NCBI GenBank assembly: GCA_030789695.1
Contig: CM061142.1
Location: 608,167,659 to 608,231,658 of the forward strand
DNA length: 64,000 nucleotides
Source: Scilla litardierei
Taxonomy: Eukaryota; Streptophyta; Magnoliopsida; Asparagales; Asparagaceae
Direction: 5' to 3'
Shown here: in pieces, positions 45,887 to 57,755 of the stretch
How positions within the stretch are numbered: the stretch's first letter is position 1
Layout of the letters: each line of letters starts with the position of its first letter
Made by a program: the position numbers and the translations under genes
Notes under the pieces: generated by a model
The model's database searches: none
Told to the model about the DNA's origin: nothing
What the model saw: the letters and a program-made list of their open reading frames with translations, nothing else

Positions 45887-47637
45887 TGTTGAATATTGGA
45901 CTCCCCGGATTTGGTTTTGATGATGAGCAAACATAAATAATTCATGAACTAACAATTTGTGAGCGCAGTATTGGAGATCGTCGCCAATTTCACGAGAACA
46001 ATCAAAGCGACATCTCAAGACTTCTTAAAGCTCGTATTCATTGCCTAAAGCTTCGTTGAAGCCTTTGGACCGTTTTGGAAGTCATGAAGAATTGATCGAA
46101 GCTCTCGAAGACCGTTCATTAAGGTTTTATTTATAGTCTTTTAGCTTCGATCTATAGAATGTTAAGCCTTGAGTATATCTTACGATTCTATCTTCATAAC
46201 GCTCATATCGTAGCTCTAGGATCTTAGTACAAGTCCACTCTAACTTCCTCGAAGCATCGCGCTTCGATTCGGACTTGTTTGTGCATGTTAGTTGGTACAA
46301 GAAGAAGTACTGACCGACTAGATGGTGATCTAGTCGGTCAGCAGAGCTTCTTGGACCGACTAGTTTGAGTTAATCTTTTCTTGTTCAGTACTGTTTACAG
46401 TTAGTCGGTCTACGTTGACTCACCGACCGACTAGTTTGTGAACTAGTCGGTCAGTGATGCTTCTTTGACCGACTAGTTGTGATTTACTGTACATGCCAAA
46501 TTTCTCCTAAGCTATTGTTTATCGTTAGTCGGTCTAAGAACATTTGGTGACCGACTAGTTGATAATCTAGTCGGTCAACATTTGTTCTTGGACCGACTAA
46601 GTCAATTTGTATTCAGACTATTTGTTTTTGCCTCTTAGTCGGTCTACGTTCACTGACTGACCGACTAGTTGTGAAACTAGTCGGTCAGAAAGTCTTCTTG
46701 GACCGACTAGATTTCTAGGTCTGAATTTCTATCTCTTCTCAGTTCTTCACTTAGTCAGTCCATGTTGTTTGACTGACCGACTAGTTGATGAACTAGTCGG
46801 TCAGTGGTTGTTCTTTGACTGACTAGTTGCCTCAGATTTCTATCCGTTGGGACTTGACCTAACTTGTTTTTATGGGACCCTATAAATACGAACCTAGGTC
46901 ATTTCTCTCTAGGTTAGAGCTGCCATTAAGAGATTCATTGAGATTGAAAGAGATAGCCATTCTCACTCATTTCTAAAGCTCTCTTCCTCACAAGAAATCC
47001 ATTCTCTCACTTTCTAGATCTAGAATCCATCTTGAGAGAAGTTTGTTCTTGGTGAGCCCTTCAAGCTCTAGCTTGATTCAAGTCTCCAAATCACTCCTAG
47101 GCACCCATTGCTGGTCATTTCTTTGGTGCTAGGTCTTGGTGACTTCATCTTCCTCAAATCCATCCTTGCACCTATTTGGTAAGAAAACTCAAGGTATAGG
47201 ATTTTGTGGTAAGATTGTTTATTTCATTATAAACTTGTTTATATTGCTTATTGATTCTCTCGGTTGTGAGAGAAGGTTGTGATCCCGGGTTGTGGGATTC
47301 ACTATTGCCATTGCATGTATGATTTGATCTTGTGAAGGTTTTTCACAAGATATCATAGTGGAAATCTTGAGTTAGTGTTTCTAACTCAAGTATCCGGAGG
47401 GGATCCGGGTGGTTGGGACGTAGGATCACCGGGAACAAGTCGGAGAGACTTGGGTGGATTCGAACCCAGTAACATCTTTTGTTAGCATTGTTAATTTTGT
47501 TGTTGTCATTCAATTTAAGCTTCTGCAAATTGATTTGGTAGTTGTTTGCACTATAATTAGGAATTATACTCCTTGTTATTTTTAAAGTACTATTCACCCA
47601 CCTCTAGTACTTGTGCAGTAGCTTGTAGGGCATTACA
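45887..47637 (+). repeat. A+ 3' LTR
   Basis: A 1751-bp direct copy of 25441-27191 with few differences (for example at 46023-46026 and in the palindrome clusters near 46753 and 46818, which have lost a base match). Confidence 0.94.
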
Positions 47638-47713
47638 AAAACCCCTAGCCTCATATGTATAATAAATAATGTGGGTGGATACCCAATAGGCCAAATAGGC
47701 CCATCTCAGAACA
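47638..47713 (-). repeat. Copia-B LTR fragment
   Basis: These 76 bp match 19541-19628, the start of the Copia-B LTR in minus orientation, with the LTR edge at 47713 (complement of TGTTCTGAGATGGG). It is cut off by the A+ LTR, so A+ appears to have inserted into this LTR. It might be the 5' LTR of the Copia-B remnant at 19356-25280. Confidence 0.7.
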
Positions 47714-48540
47714 ATTTTTCTATTTTAATGTTTTTATTGTAATTTTATTATGGTGTGCCAATGGTGGGCTGATCCAAAGTCCTCTTTAAACCCATATAGA
47801 TATTTTTAAAGTTCACATTGACCGTGGGCCGGTCAGGAAGCCCGTCTGTTTGAATTGGGCATCTATTTGGCCCGGCCCGGCCCGACAGTGTCACCTGCAC
47901 CGCCCAATGTAAATTTATGAAGCAACAAGGAATGTTCATCTTCTAATTCCTCTCTATGTTGGTTGACACTAAATGCAACAACGTGTGCTCTCTACTCGTC
48001 GTCTCTTTATTGTTTGCCTTTGCACCGTGCACACGAGAGGAGATAAAACGTGTCACCAAGATCGCGTTGTTTGCCTTTCATTTTAGTTACCATGGCTGAG
48101 GAGCGATCATGAAAACATTTTATGTATAGTTATATTGAGTTGCAAAGCATTCATCGTCAATTCTGAGTCGTATTCCAAACAAAAAGTTTCTTACGAGGAA
48201 AAAAACGTGTGTATCAGCCACCTTTACTACGGTCTCGTAGGTTTCAATTTTTTTTGCTTTGTTGACAACTGCTGAGAATATGACTCATTCTCGAACACAT
48301 GGTGCAGCTTTTTTGTTCCGTAGCCTAGCCTTGCGAAAAGTCAAGATAATTATTATGATGATACTGGTCTCAGGACTAATTACGGAAGCAATGGTGATGT
48401 TAATAGTATATATTTATTAGTAACATCCCTTGTTTTCTTGATGCTATGATATCACATTATATTTCATGCTATTAACAACTTATTTTACTTAGTCTTTGTC
48501 ATTAGTCAAACTTTCCCTTCGATCGTTTAAATTGCATAGG
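47714..48540. other. spacer, no gene recognised
   Basis: No reading frame, terminal repeat or known element could be supported in these 827 bp. A short ggcccggcccggcccg run lies near 47870-47884. Confidence 0.3.
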
Positions 48541-48593
48541 CAATTATCGGTCTTCTAAATTCCGGAGACGGAATTATTTTAAGGAGGGTAGGA
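48541..48593 (+). pseudogene. 3' tip of a Gypsy internal region with polypurine tract
   Basis: The phrase ccggagacggaattatttta followed by aaggagggtagga is the characteristic end of many plant Gypsy internal regions, and directly abuts the LTR start at 48594. The upstream pol is not recognisable. Confidence 0.55.
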
Positions 48594-51500
48594 TGTGACG
48601 ACCCGTATCCATCAGTACGCGTATATTTGTATTTGACGTATTTTCATATATTAGAAGTATTTTATAAGGTTGGTCAGGAGTTTAATATCAAATTGGTTTC
48701 AAAATCATTTGTTAAAAAAATATTTTGTAGTATCAATAAAGTTAAAGCCTATTTTAGTGAGTTCAAGTGCCATACAATACCCCTAAATTATTTATATAAT
48801 AATATATATCTAATTATCACCGATACAGCTGTATCAATTAATTTTCTATATAAACGTTATCAAAACGATTTCAAACTTCTACCATGTGACTCTATGATCA
48901 TTTAAGGCTCCCCATTTTAATTTCGTAATTTTCAGGAGTCAAATCGATTTAGAATCCGCAAACCTGCATCCCAAATGTTTTGGTCCAAAACTCGTATCTC
49001 CGTAGCTCAGAATTCGAAATGGACCTCGTATGCACGATCCTCGCGACGATACGAACCAGTGGCTATGTTTTTGTAATTTTTCGGAGTCGTATGCAGAAAT
49101 GGCGTAATATTACATTGTTTTTACTAATTACAATCACTAATGACGTTTTTACTATTACCAATTACATTTAACTAATTACTTTTACCCCATAACCCCACAT
49201 AATCAATACCCTAACACACCTATTTAACCCACCCCCTAAAGTTGGCAGATCCAACTATAGCATTTATGATTATGATTATGATGATGATGATTATTATTAT
49301 CATCATATTTTCTAAATCCTATATAAATCACTCATCCTTACTCACAGGCTCTCAACGAAACCCAGGCTCCCTCTTCACAAACCCACGCTGCCCGCTCAAC
49401 CCCCTCTCTCCCTCATCGACCTCCGATAATCCCTTCGCCCTCACTCTCTCTCGCTCACCGTCCGACTCCCCTCTCCCATCGCATCATCCTCCTCCCCTAG
49501 GACGTCGCCGCAAGCCTCCACGCACCTAGCTCCGCCCCGTCATCGACCAAACCGCCGCCACCCTCTCCGAGCTCCCCAAGCCCGGAGCACCGCCCGAAGC
49601 CCGTCCGCTCACCCCCACTCTCCTCCCGAACCCCTCTCCTCCGGTGGAGCACCACCTTCGCCCAGCAACCCCGCCACATCGACCACAGCTCACCGTCAAC
49701 CTCTCCCCACCCTGACACGCCTCTGCCTCCGATGTCCTACGCACCCCCTCGAGCTCACCGCTGACCCGTACACCATCCCTCCACCGTTCGAGCTCTCCGC
49801 CACCCTCCCCTCCGACGAGGCGCGCCACCACCGCCCGCTCCGAGAGCAGCCCTCCCCCGCTCCGCCTCTGCCTCCACCTACCGCGACCTCCTTGCGATCC
49901 GCCGCCGCTCCAGCCACCGTGCCGCCACTCCGACAGCACCGCCCGCCGTCCACCTTCTTGCAGCCGCTGCCCGCTGCCACCCCCCGCCGCCACTGACGGC
50001 GACGACGACGACGCGAAGCTCCTCGCTGCTGCATGCGCGAGGGTGGGAGGGTGAGAACGTGGAGACGTATACATATACGTATATGAAAATATGTATATAC
50101 GAAAATACGTATATATTTAATATGGTTGATTCATATTAAATTGATAATTAATTATATATGATGCAGAAAAATACGAGACAAGGCCCAAAAAATCAGAAAC
50201 AATGAAATGGACTCATTGGCACTGGTTTCATTGCCAAAAGGCAAGTATATCTCCCACAATGATTTTTTAAAAGCAAAACTTAATAAAGCTAAATTCACAT
50301 TAAAATTCATATCATGAGATTTTCACATACACTGACGTATGAGAAAAATATATGTTGTAGTACTAGTTAATACGGTCGTTTTGACCCCTTATGGAAAGAA
50401 TTCCGACGTATGGTTTGCCCTATAGAAATCTTTGAAAAATATAATGAAAAATCGTTTTCTCGTTTTAATTAGTTTTTGGGTCATATAAATTAAGAAAAAA
50501 TCTCCGTTAATTATTTTAAGATCTTGAAAGATGTATACTAGCCTTAGAAAAATATTTCAAGCTTAATTAGACACATTTGCTTAGTTGGAATCATTTCTGT
50601 GCTCATTTCTTTATACTATTGTAAGTGTGTATTTTCTCCATGTTTTTAAATACCGTTTCATTTAATGCGACACCAAACTTCACTTGCATGTTGTGTATTG
50701 CAAGATAAAAACCAGAGTGCATGGGTGTGGACACTTTAATGAGCTAATTGAATATGCCTTATGAATTGCAACATTTCTGGACTTATATGAATTGCTTGAA
50801 CTACTCGAAAATCATAGACGTGCGATCCGGTTTGGCTAATCATAGATATTGCATGCCAAGATTTGGCTATCCCGTGGGCTGGTTTGGCTAGTCTGGCTCG
50901 TGTTCCAGTATTACAACTTTTGATGGCCGGTTTGGCTGATTCTGGCTCGTGGTCCAGAAGGTACACGTGGGTGGGGTCGGGTTTGCAGGCACTAGTTGGA
51001 AGTAAACAGGTCACCTTCGGGGGAACTTGAAGGTAGATTCACTTGATTGCCGCCTAACGACGTGAACCTTAGTGCACTAAATTGAATACACTCTTAAACA
51101 TCTTGAAAATGCTATACCGAAAATGTACGACACGTAGAATTGTTTCTTCTTTCACTTAAATAGAACTGCCATGTTTTCACTTAAATAGAACTGTCATGCT
51201 AGTATAATTTCTGTTCATACTGCTTAGAAATTATAATTGTTGTTAATGCTTTCACTTATAATAAGACTGCCATGCGACTGTAATTTCTGCTTAGAAACTA
51301 TAATTGTTCGTTTATTCACAATTCTTTAACTGCCATGCTTTTGAAAATCTTGCCGAGGGTCAGTTTTTCTAACGTTTTATATCTTGCTAAGTGAACCTCG
51401 CTAACGTATATTATTTCCTTGTCTTTATCTTGTGAAATATACGTCAGGTTTGAGACAGAGGAACATATCTTGAAGCTTAGCAGGTTGAGCACTTTGACGC

Positions 51501-51850
51501 TGAGATCCCTTGCTGAGGAACAATGTGCCTTCGCTTCGCTGCCATAATTTAATATTGTTATTGTAAACTCATTCAGGTGTAATTCCACTTTGAGTAACCG
51601 TTTCTAATGGCCATGATAGGCATTATTTATGTACATGTAATCTGGACATTGAGTTGTAATAATGATATTTTGTGTTGTTCTGAGTTCGCATGCAAGAACC
51701 TACAAAGCTTAATACACAGACGCTTATTGTGCTTAAGTCAAAGAAGAAAAAAAGAAAAAATAAATAAATAAGTACTTCTTCTTTGCTTTAAGCACATGCG
51801 GACCCGCTCGCGTCCTCGCTCCCAAGTATAATGGAAAGCGTGGCGTGACA
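48594..51850 (+). repeat. long Gypsy 3' LTR (3.26 kb)
   Basis: Begins TGTGACGACCCG after a purine tract and ends GGCGTGACA at 51850, the same terminal style as the Gypsy LTR at 8340 (…GGCGTGACA). Internal phrases such as ctggctcgtggtccagaag (50941-50960) recall that LTR (9752-9770), suggesting a distant relative. A trinucleotide run (atgatgatgattatt) lies near 49262-49305, and a C-rich leader-like stretch at 49350-50030. The two Arg/Ser-rich open frames there on the minus strand look compositional. The 5' partner LTR is not in the window, so no target duplication can be tested. Confidence 0.65.
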
Positions 51851-52046
51851 CCATTTTATGTCCATTTTGATAAGGTTTATTACAGTAAATCGCTCGTACC
51901 TTGGACCAATGAGATAGACTATTTAATGTTTTATTACAGTAAATTGCAAACACACCACTCAATTGAGGATTGAGTGCATGTGTGTGACACTCAGTCAAAA
52001 TTGATAAGAAAAATTACATCATGACTATGATCATGGTTATATCTCA

Positions 52047-52089
52047 GAGTGCTGTTATTAACACCACAAAAATTGATGAATACACCACA
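52047..52089 (+). repeat. MULE left terminal inverted repeat
   Basis: 43 bp, matching the right end in reverse with a single mismatch (a against g after gctgttatta). The terminal bases are GAGTGCTG. It directly follows the 9-bp duplication. Confidence 0.93.
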
Positions 52090-52359
52090 AAATGAAATAT
52101 TTTTGAAATACCAAATTTATCCTTAACAGTGTTTAATAACTTACTCTTAAATATCTTACTTAATAACAAAATTGCCATTAGCTTTTTCTTGATGCACCAC
52201 AAAACCTTTCATCTTCTCATGTTTTCTCTTTTTCTTTTCTCTACATATTCTTTTCTCTTTCTTTTCATCTTTTAATGCCCTAATATCTTGCTTAGCATTA
52301 GCTCAAAATTTAGAATTTGAAAAGCTTTAAAGTTCTTGTTAATTTGCTGGTGGAGAAGG

Positions 52360-55230
52360 ATGGATGACAAAGAGGTATGCAATCAAAACTTAAATTATAT
52401 ATTTGTTTATAAGCTTTCTTTTTAATTCATGGTTTATCTAAAAATTTTCCGACGTGTATGGAGTTGTAAATCCGATCAGAACTTTTATCGCTCGGACATT
52501 TAAGTTTGAGCAGTAAATGAGACGTTCGGATATAAAGGTCCGAACCCCTTTCTTTACAGTCGGATTTGAAGGTCCGAACGTCTGGTGCTTGATATGAAAT
52601 TATTGGATCATATTTTTTTTAAAATAACATTGCACTACACGTAAATGATAAAGGATAATAACTACTTGCACCAAACCTTTATAGTTTTATTGTTTAGTTT
52701 TCGCATTCTCATTTATTACTTGCTTCTTCAGGACACTTCTTGCATTGTCGTGGAATCGATTGTTGTAGATTATACGGAGGTTTTTACAACTGACACCATA
52801 TTTTCAAGTCGACAAGAAATTCTTGATTGGGTACGAGATGTCGGTAATGCTCATGGACTTGTCATTGTACTAAAGCGTTCAGAGATTGGCAAATCAGGTA
52901 GAAAGCCGAGGCTTTACTATGCATGCGAAAGAAGTGGTGCTTATCGCAATACATTCAAAAAATCCAACGAGAAGAGTCGGATATCTACTGGAACTAAGAA
53001 ATGTGGCTGTCCATTTAGTTTAAAAGGAATAAAGCTACCCACAGATGATGATTGGCAAGTAATGGTTGTATGTGGAACACACAACCATCCAGCTGCAAAG
53101 CATCTGGAGGGACATTCATTTGCTAGAAGGTTAAAAAAGAAAGAGCGTGAAATGTTGATAGATATGTCAGTGGCTCAAGTACGGCCTAAAGAGATTCTTA
53201 CCATGGTGAAGCAGAAGGATGAGCGTAATGTATCCACCATGAGAACTATTTATAATGCACGTCATTATTATAAAGTTGTTGAAATGAGTGGAAGATCTCG
53301 AATGCAGCAACTTATGAAGAAGTTGAAAACAAGTAACTACATTGAAGTGCATTCTTCAGATGAGATGACGTCATGTGTGAGGAACTTATTTTTTGCACAT
53401 CCGACATCTGTGGAATTAGTTCGTGCTTTTTCAGAAGTTTTGATTATGGATTGCACGTATAAGACAAATAGATATCGACTTCCGTTGTTGGAAATAATTG
53501 GTGTGACATCAACTGAAAAAACATTTTCTGCTGCATTTGTTTTTATGGAGGATGAGTGGGAGGTTACCTACACATGGGCTTTAGAAAGGCTGTGTGACTT
53601 GCTCCAAGGTTGCATGATGCCTCGGGTGATCGTGACAGATAGGGAGATTGCCTTGATGAATGATATATCTTATGTCTTCCCTAAGGCAGAAAATCATTTG
53701 TGCAGATGGCATATTTCGAAAAATATATTAGTAAATTGTAAGAAATATTTTGAAACACAGGAGGTATGTGATAAATTTAACTGCGGTTGGAACTCGGTAA
53801 TGATGTCCCTCACCACAGAGGAGTACTTGCATAACCTCGGTGATTTCGAAATGAAATTTGTTGGAAAACAAGAAGCCATTGATTATGTGAAGTGTTCATG
53901 GTTTAACAAGTATAAAGAGAAGTTTGTTTCAGCATGGGTAGATAAAAACATGCACTTTGGGAATGTTACTACTAACAGAGTAGAGACTGCACATTCAAAC
54001 TTGAAAAGGAATTTATGCACATCCACTGGCAGTTTTGATACCGCATGGACAGCCATTCATGCTATGCTCGAGCGCCAACATACTGAGATCACGGCATCAT
54101 TTGAGAGGAGTCTTAATACTGTACAACATCAATTCAATCCTGTTATGTACAAAGAGCTTAGAGGATTTATATCGCGGAATGCACTGAATATAATTCTACT
54201 TGAGTCGACGAGATCAGAATGTATTGGACCGGATGCAGAATCATGTCGATGTGCCATTCGTCGTACACATGGATTACCATGTGCCCATGAAATTGCAATA
54301 TTTAAAAAGGAGGGGCGTCCAATACCTTTATCTAGCATACACTCTCATTGGAGAAAACTTAACATGAAGCCGACAAAGGATGGTCAAGTTGCAGGGTTGG
54401 TAGATGTGGATATGTTTAGTGCCGAGCTGCATCAAATTATGTTACAATTTGAACATGCCGAAGACGCTGGTAAGGTCCTCCTTATGAGAAAGGTAAGAGA
54501 AATTTCAAATCCAGAAGCGACTTCTCTTGTTGAGCCAAAGGAAAAGGTGTGTGTGAAAGGTGCGCCAAAGAAAAAGAAAAACACAAGAGTTGAAATCTCA
54601 ACATGCCGCGATCCTAGTCTATTTGAACGTGTATTGTCAATTGAAGCCAGCAAGTCAACTCCAGCTAAATCCATATTGCCATTGAAGAGGAAGCAAAAAG
54701 AGAAGGTTATTAGGAGACAGTCATCGACGCTCGAGAAATATTCTACCCAATTTCATATCAAATTAAGGCCATACATTCAACATATAATAGATGTTAAAGC
54801 AGATGGAAATTGTGGATTTAGAGCCATAGCAGCTCTACTTGGAATGGGTGAGGATATGTGGGCCACCGTTAGAGCTGACATGAGCCGGGAGTTAAATTTA
54901 CATGCCAATGAGTATCTAAAAATATTTGGCGAAGAACTATATGAAGAGATCAAAACGGCATTGGCTTATATGGATAATTATCCTCCATATTGTTATTGGA
55001 TGACGATGCCATACATGGGATATATCATTGCCTCTTGTTACTCATGTGTTTTGATCTCACTTTCTGAAAAGCAATGCTTGACGTTTTTACCTCTTAGAGC
55101 TGTGCCGGAACCACTAGCTTCTAGACGTCACATTGCCATTGGATACGTTAATGGTAATCATTTTGTTCAACTTCATCTTACAAACGGACATCCAATTCCT
55201 CCGGTTGCAAGTCATTGGTACCAACTCTGA
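52360..55230 (+). CDS. MULE transposase with C-terminal OTU domain
   Basis: Proposed as two exons: 52360-52374 (MDDKE) and 52732-55230, joined in phase 0 across a 357-bp GT-AG intron, about 837 residues. An unspliced start at 52645 would add a hydrophobic stretch I regard as intronic. Order: FAR1/WRKY-GCM1-type zinc region (YYACERSG, KKCGCPFSL, VCGTHNHP); MULE transposase core with LIMDCTYKTNRYRLPLLEI, VIVTDREIALM and NRVETAHSNLK as DDE candidates; SWIM finger CRCAIRRTHGLPCAH; Lys-rich linker; OTU domain with Asp/Cys in DGNCGFRAIAALLG and His in GNHFVQLHL. It should cut and insert the element; the OTU part would be a deubiquitinase-type cysteine protease. A TGA at 55228-55230 may be premature, because the same frame stays open for 36 more codons. 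Confidence 0.85.
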
Positions 55231-55427
55231 CATCCATGTGCACATGGATGGGTAGTTTCATATGGTGCTAAGATTCAAGAATTCAAGAACCTTATTGGAA
55301 ATCATGTAGCAACAACTGATGTAATTATTGATAGTGATTAATTTGGTCGTTTTTTCATGATCTGTAACGTTGAAAACATTGGTTGTTCTGTCACGTCAGT
55401 GTATCAATGTATCCATGTATTTTTGTG

Positions 55428-56214
55428 TGTTCTATTCGGATGTGTGAATGCATCAGTTCATTGTTTCTTTGGTCTTTGTTCTGTTCGGATGTGTGAATTA
55501 GAATACAGTACCAATTTTATTATTCTGTTCGGATTTGTAATTCCGAACATAAGAATAACAGTAGCATATACGTTCGGATCTCCAAGTCCGAACATCTGAA
55601 TGCATCAGTTCATTGTTTCTTTGGTCTTTGTTCTGTTCGGATGTGTGAATTAGAACACAGTACCAATCTTATTATTCTGTTCGGATTTGTAATTCCGAAC
55701 ATAAGAATAACAGTAGCATATACGTTCGGATCTCCAAGTCCGAACATCTGAATGCATCAGTTCATTGTTTCTTTGGTCTTTGTTCTGTTCGGATGTGTGA
55801 ATTAGAACACAGTACCAATCTTATTATTCTGTTCGGATTTGTAATTCCGAACATAAGAATAACAGTAGCATATACGTTCGGATCTCCAAGTCCGAACATC
55901 TGAATGCATCAGTTCATTGTTTCTTTGGTCTTTGTTCTGTTCGGATGTGTGAATTAGAACACAGTACCAATCTTATTATTCTGTTCGGATTTGTAATTCC
56001 GAACATAAGAATAACAGTAGCATATACGTTCGGATCTCCAAGTCCGAACATCTGAATGCATCAGTTCATTGTTTCTTTGGTCTTTGTTCTGTTCGGATGT
56101 GTGAATTAGAACACAGTACCAATCTTATTATTCTGTTCGGATTTGTAATTCCGAACATAAGAATAACAGTAGCATATACGTTCGGATCTCCAAGTCCGAA
56201 CATCTGAATGCATC
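55428..56214. repeat. 152-bp tandem repeat array with palindromes
   Basis: Units starting gttcggatgtgtgaatt begin at 55483, 55635, 55787, 55939 and 56091, exactly 152 bp apart, with a partial unit before and a shortened last unit ending at 56214. Later units are almost identical. Each holds two palindromes, ttcggatttgtaattccgaa and ttcggatctccaagtccgaa. The open frames across it repeat in phase with the array and are not credible genes. Confidence 0.93.
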
Positions 56215-56322
56215 CATAAAATTGTTGGAGTACATATAGAAGATATGATAACATATGCTGCATGCAAGTTTCTATATTCAAGGGATGCAACTTGGACATC
56301 AGCAGCACTTACTCTCACTTGG

Positions 56323-56553
56323 TTAAAAAAACTTTGGTGCAGCAGCAATAGTCATTCCAACACTTGCAGCATACAAAAGAGCCAAGATTTTGGTGCCAAC
56401 GTAGATGCTGATATCTGACTTGATTCTTGAGGGGAAAGAATAACATATGCTGCATGTAACATACAACAATGATAACCACGGAAAAAAATAAAATGTCCCA
56501 TGCTGAAAAGAACATACACGAAAATAAAATGCCATTAAAATACTTATCCACAT
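56323..56553 (-). other. unidentified coding-like fragment inside the MULE
   Basis: On the minus strand a frame ending FPSRIKSDISIYVGTK, then ILALLYAASVGMTIAAA and PKFF has the composition of a membrane-protein segment and may be another captured exon. The AG before it (ttcccctcaag) could be an acceptor. I do not recognise the protein. Confidence 0.3.
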
Positions 56554-56679
56554 GCACCGTATACATCATAGTATTGCAAACTCCTACATTAACTTGCATG
56601 ACGCTCTTGGAGTTCGCTATATACAGCTTCAAACCAGCAGGTCATGGGATTGGCTTCAGTTTATTGAAGGGGATAGATT

Positions 56680-57017
56680 AAGAAAGGAACATTTACAAGA
56701 GTCCCTACAACATCTCCAGCGCACACTTTTTCACCCAGGCCCACTTGCTTTCTGACATAGCCCAGGCCAAAATGTTCACCCTCTTCTCTTCCAACTGAAT
56801 AGCTTGTGAGCACCCCAACCTGTTTTTGATTGCATGAAACTTTTATCCTTAATTTTTGGCCTAAAGAATTACGAAGGAAAAAATGATGATCGATCAGACA
56901 ACTAGGATATGCACCTTTCTGCCATCTTCGACCGTAGTAATGATGCTTCCAGCTTCTGCTGGGGCTGATAGTTGGATCCCCCATAGCTTCTGCTTGACAC
57001 CTCCATATGTTATCAGC
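56680..57017 (-). pseudogene. captured GcvT/YgfZ-like gene fragment, two exons
   Basis: On the minus strand exon A (57017-56915) follows a tttttag acceptor and encodes LITYGGVKQKLWGIQLSAP, then AEAGSIITTVEDGRK. Exon B starts at 56819 after aaaacag and encodes VGVLTSYSVGREEGEHFGLG and later GDVVGTLVNVPFL. The donor and acceptor phases fit. The pattern is that of the C-terminal part of plant folate-binding aminomethyltransferase-like (GcvT/YgfZ, COG0354) proteins. Only this piece is present, so it is a transduplicated fragment rather than a gene. The family assignment is from memory of its motifs. Confidence 0.6.
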
Positions 57018-57384
57018 CTAAAAATATTAGAATGCTATTAGCAATATGCCCTTTCTACCAGGAAAAGGTAATGGTTTTCATGTATGTCCTACATATTATC
57101 ATGGAAAGGAAACTTTGATCTACTGATGTTCACGATTTCATTCTTCAAAATATCTCATATTTGCATCACAAGGTACCAGAAAGAAACCAAAATGTAGTTT
57201 TAATTACCAACAGAAAATAAAGAACCCAAAATATAAATGCCAACAAATAATTAAAATAATATCAAGTGCATAAAATACAAATACATAAGCAGTTCAGTAA
57301 TAGAAGTGCATGAACTCAACTCATTGGCAACAATAGCATACATTAGTTTACTGATTAATAGAGGCATGGAGAATAAGATCTTAC

Positions 57385-57469
57385 CTTCGCTTTCATTTAG
57401 CATCAGATTCCCAAAAAGTAGATCATTGTGCGAAAAGACTACAGGGGCATCAAGTAGGGTTGCTAGATC
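57385..57469 (-). pseudogene. captured ethanolamine/choline kinase exon
   Basis: An 85-bp exon on the minus strand with AG before 57469 and GT after 57385 encodes DLATLLDAPVVFSHNDLLFG and then NLMLNESEG. The HNDLLxGN motif is the catalytic (Brenner) signature of ethanolamine and choline kinases; the usual residue after LL is Ser or Cys, here Phe. Flanking exons of that gene are absent. Splicing to the GcvT-like exon below would be out of frame. It is a captured fragment. Confidence 0.65.
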
Positions 57470-57685
57470 CTGTAAACAAACAAGTAAACCAGAATTCTCT
57501 CAGGGAAGATAAGAGGGGTTTTACTTTTTTTTTTAAATTCCACGAAATGAACGTTTTTGTATATAAACCAATAGCACGTTTTGAAGAGAGTACAGGATCA
57601 ACATGAGCATGTGCAACTGTATGTTCAAGACATGAGGGTTATGATGTGCATCAGATACATGCAATTAACTTGAATGAAGACAGAT

Positions 57686-57755
57686 TCATATCCCAATTCA
57701 CATCAATTCAATTCAACTATTCATATCCCAGTTCACATCAATTCAATTCAACTAT
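57686..57755. repeat. 35-bp tandem duplication
   Basis: Two copies of tcatatcccaattcacatca followed by attcaattcaactat, differing at one base, sit head to tail downstream of the mobile domain gene. Confidence 0.85.

Larger units (their letters stand above)
25281..47637 (+). mobile_element. Sirevirus-like Copia element A+ with nested insertions
   Basis: The layout is a 160-bp truncated copy of the 3' internal end (25281-25440), LTR (25441-27191), primer site, gag, pol, extra ORF, polypurine tracts and LTR (45887-47637). Both LTRs are 1751 bp and nearly identical. A solo Gypsy LTR (32490-34952) and Copia-C (35829-43033) are inserted. Without them and the truncated end the element is about 12.5 kb. 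The long gag, the extra ORF after pol and repeated purine tracts before the 3' LTR are Sirevirus features. The left edge is not an LTR edge, so this is a remnant of a tandem arrangement, and no target duplication can be matched. Confidence 0.9.

Noticed and set aside
49500..50074. Arg/Ser/Gly-rich minus-strand frames (up to 182 residues)
   Set aside because: They lie in a C-rich leader-like stretch of a Gypsy LTR and appear in overlapping frames; this is compositional.
51851..52037. separate regulatory unit between the Gypsy LTR and the MULE
   Set aside because: 187 bp of AT-rich sequence with no recognisable motif; nothing can be claimed.
55357..56348. 80-residue frames repeating on both strands
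   Set aside because: They repeat with the 152-bp period and are products of the array rather than genes.
56323..56553. third host gene captured in the MULE
   Set aside because: The segment looks like a membrane helix exon but I could not name a family, so it is listed only as unidentified.
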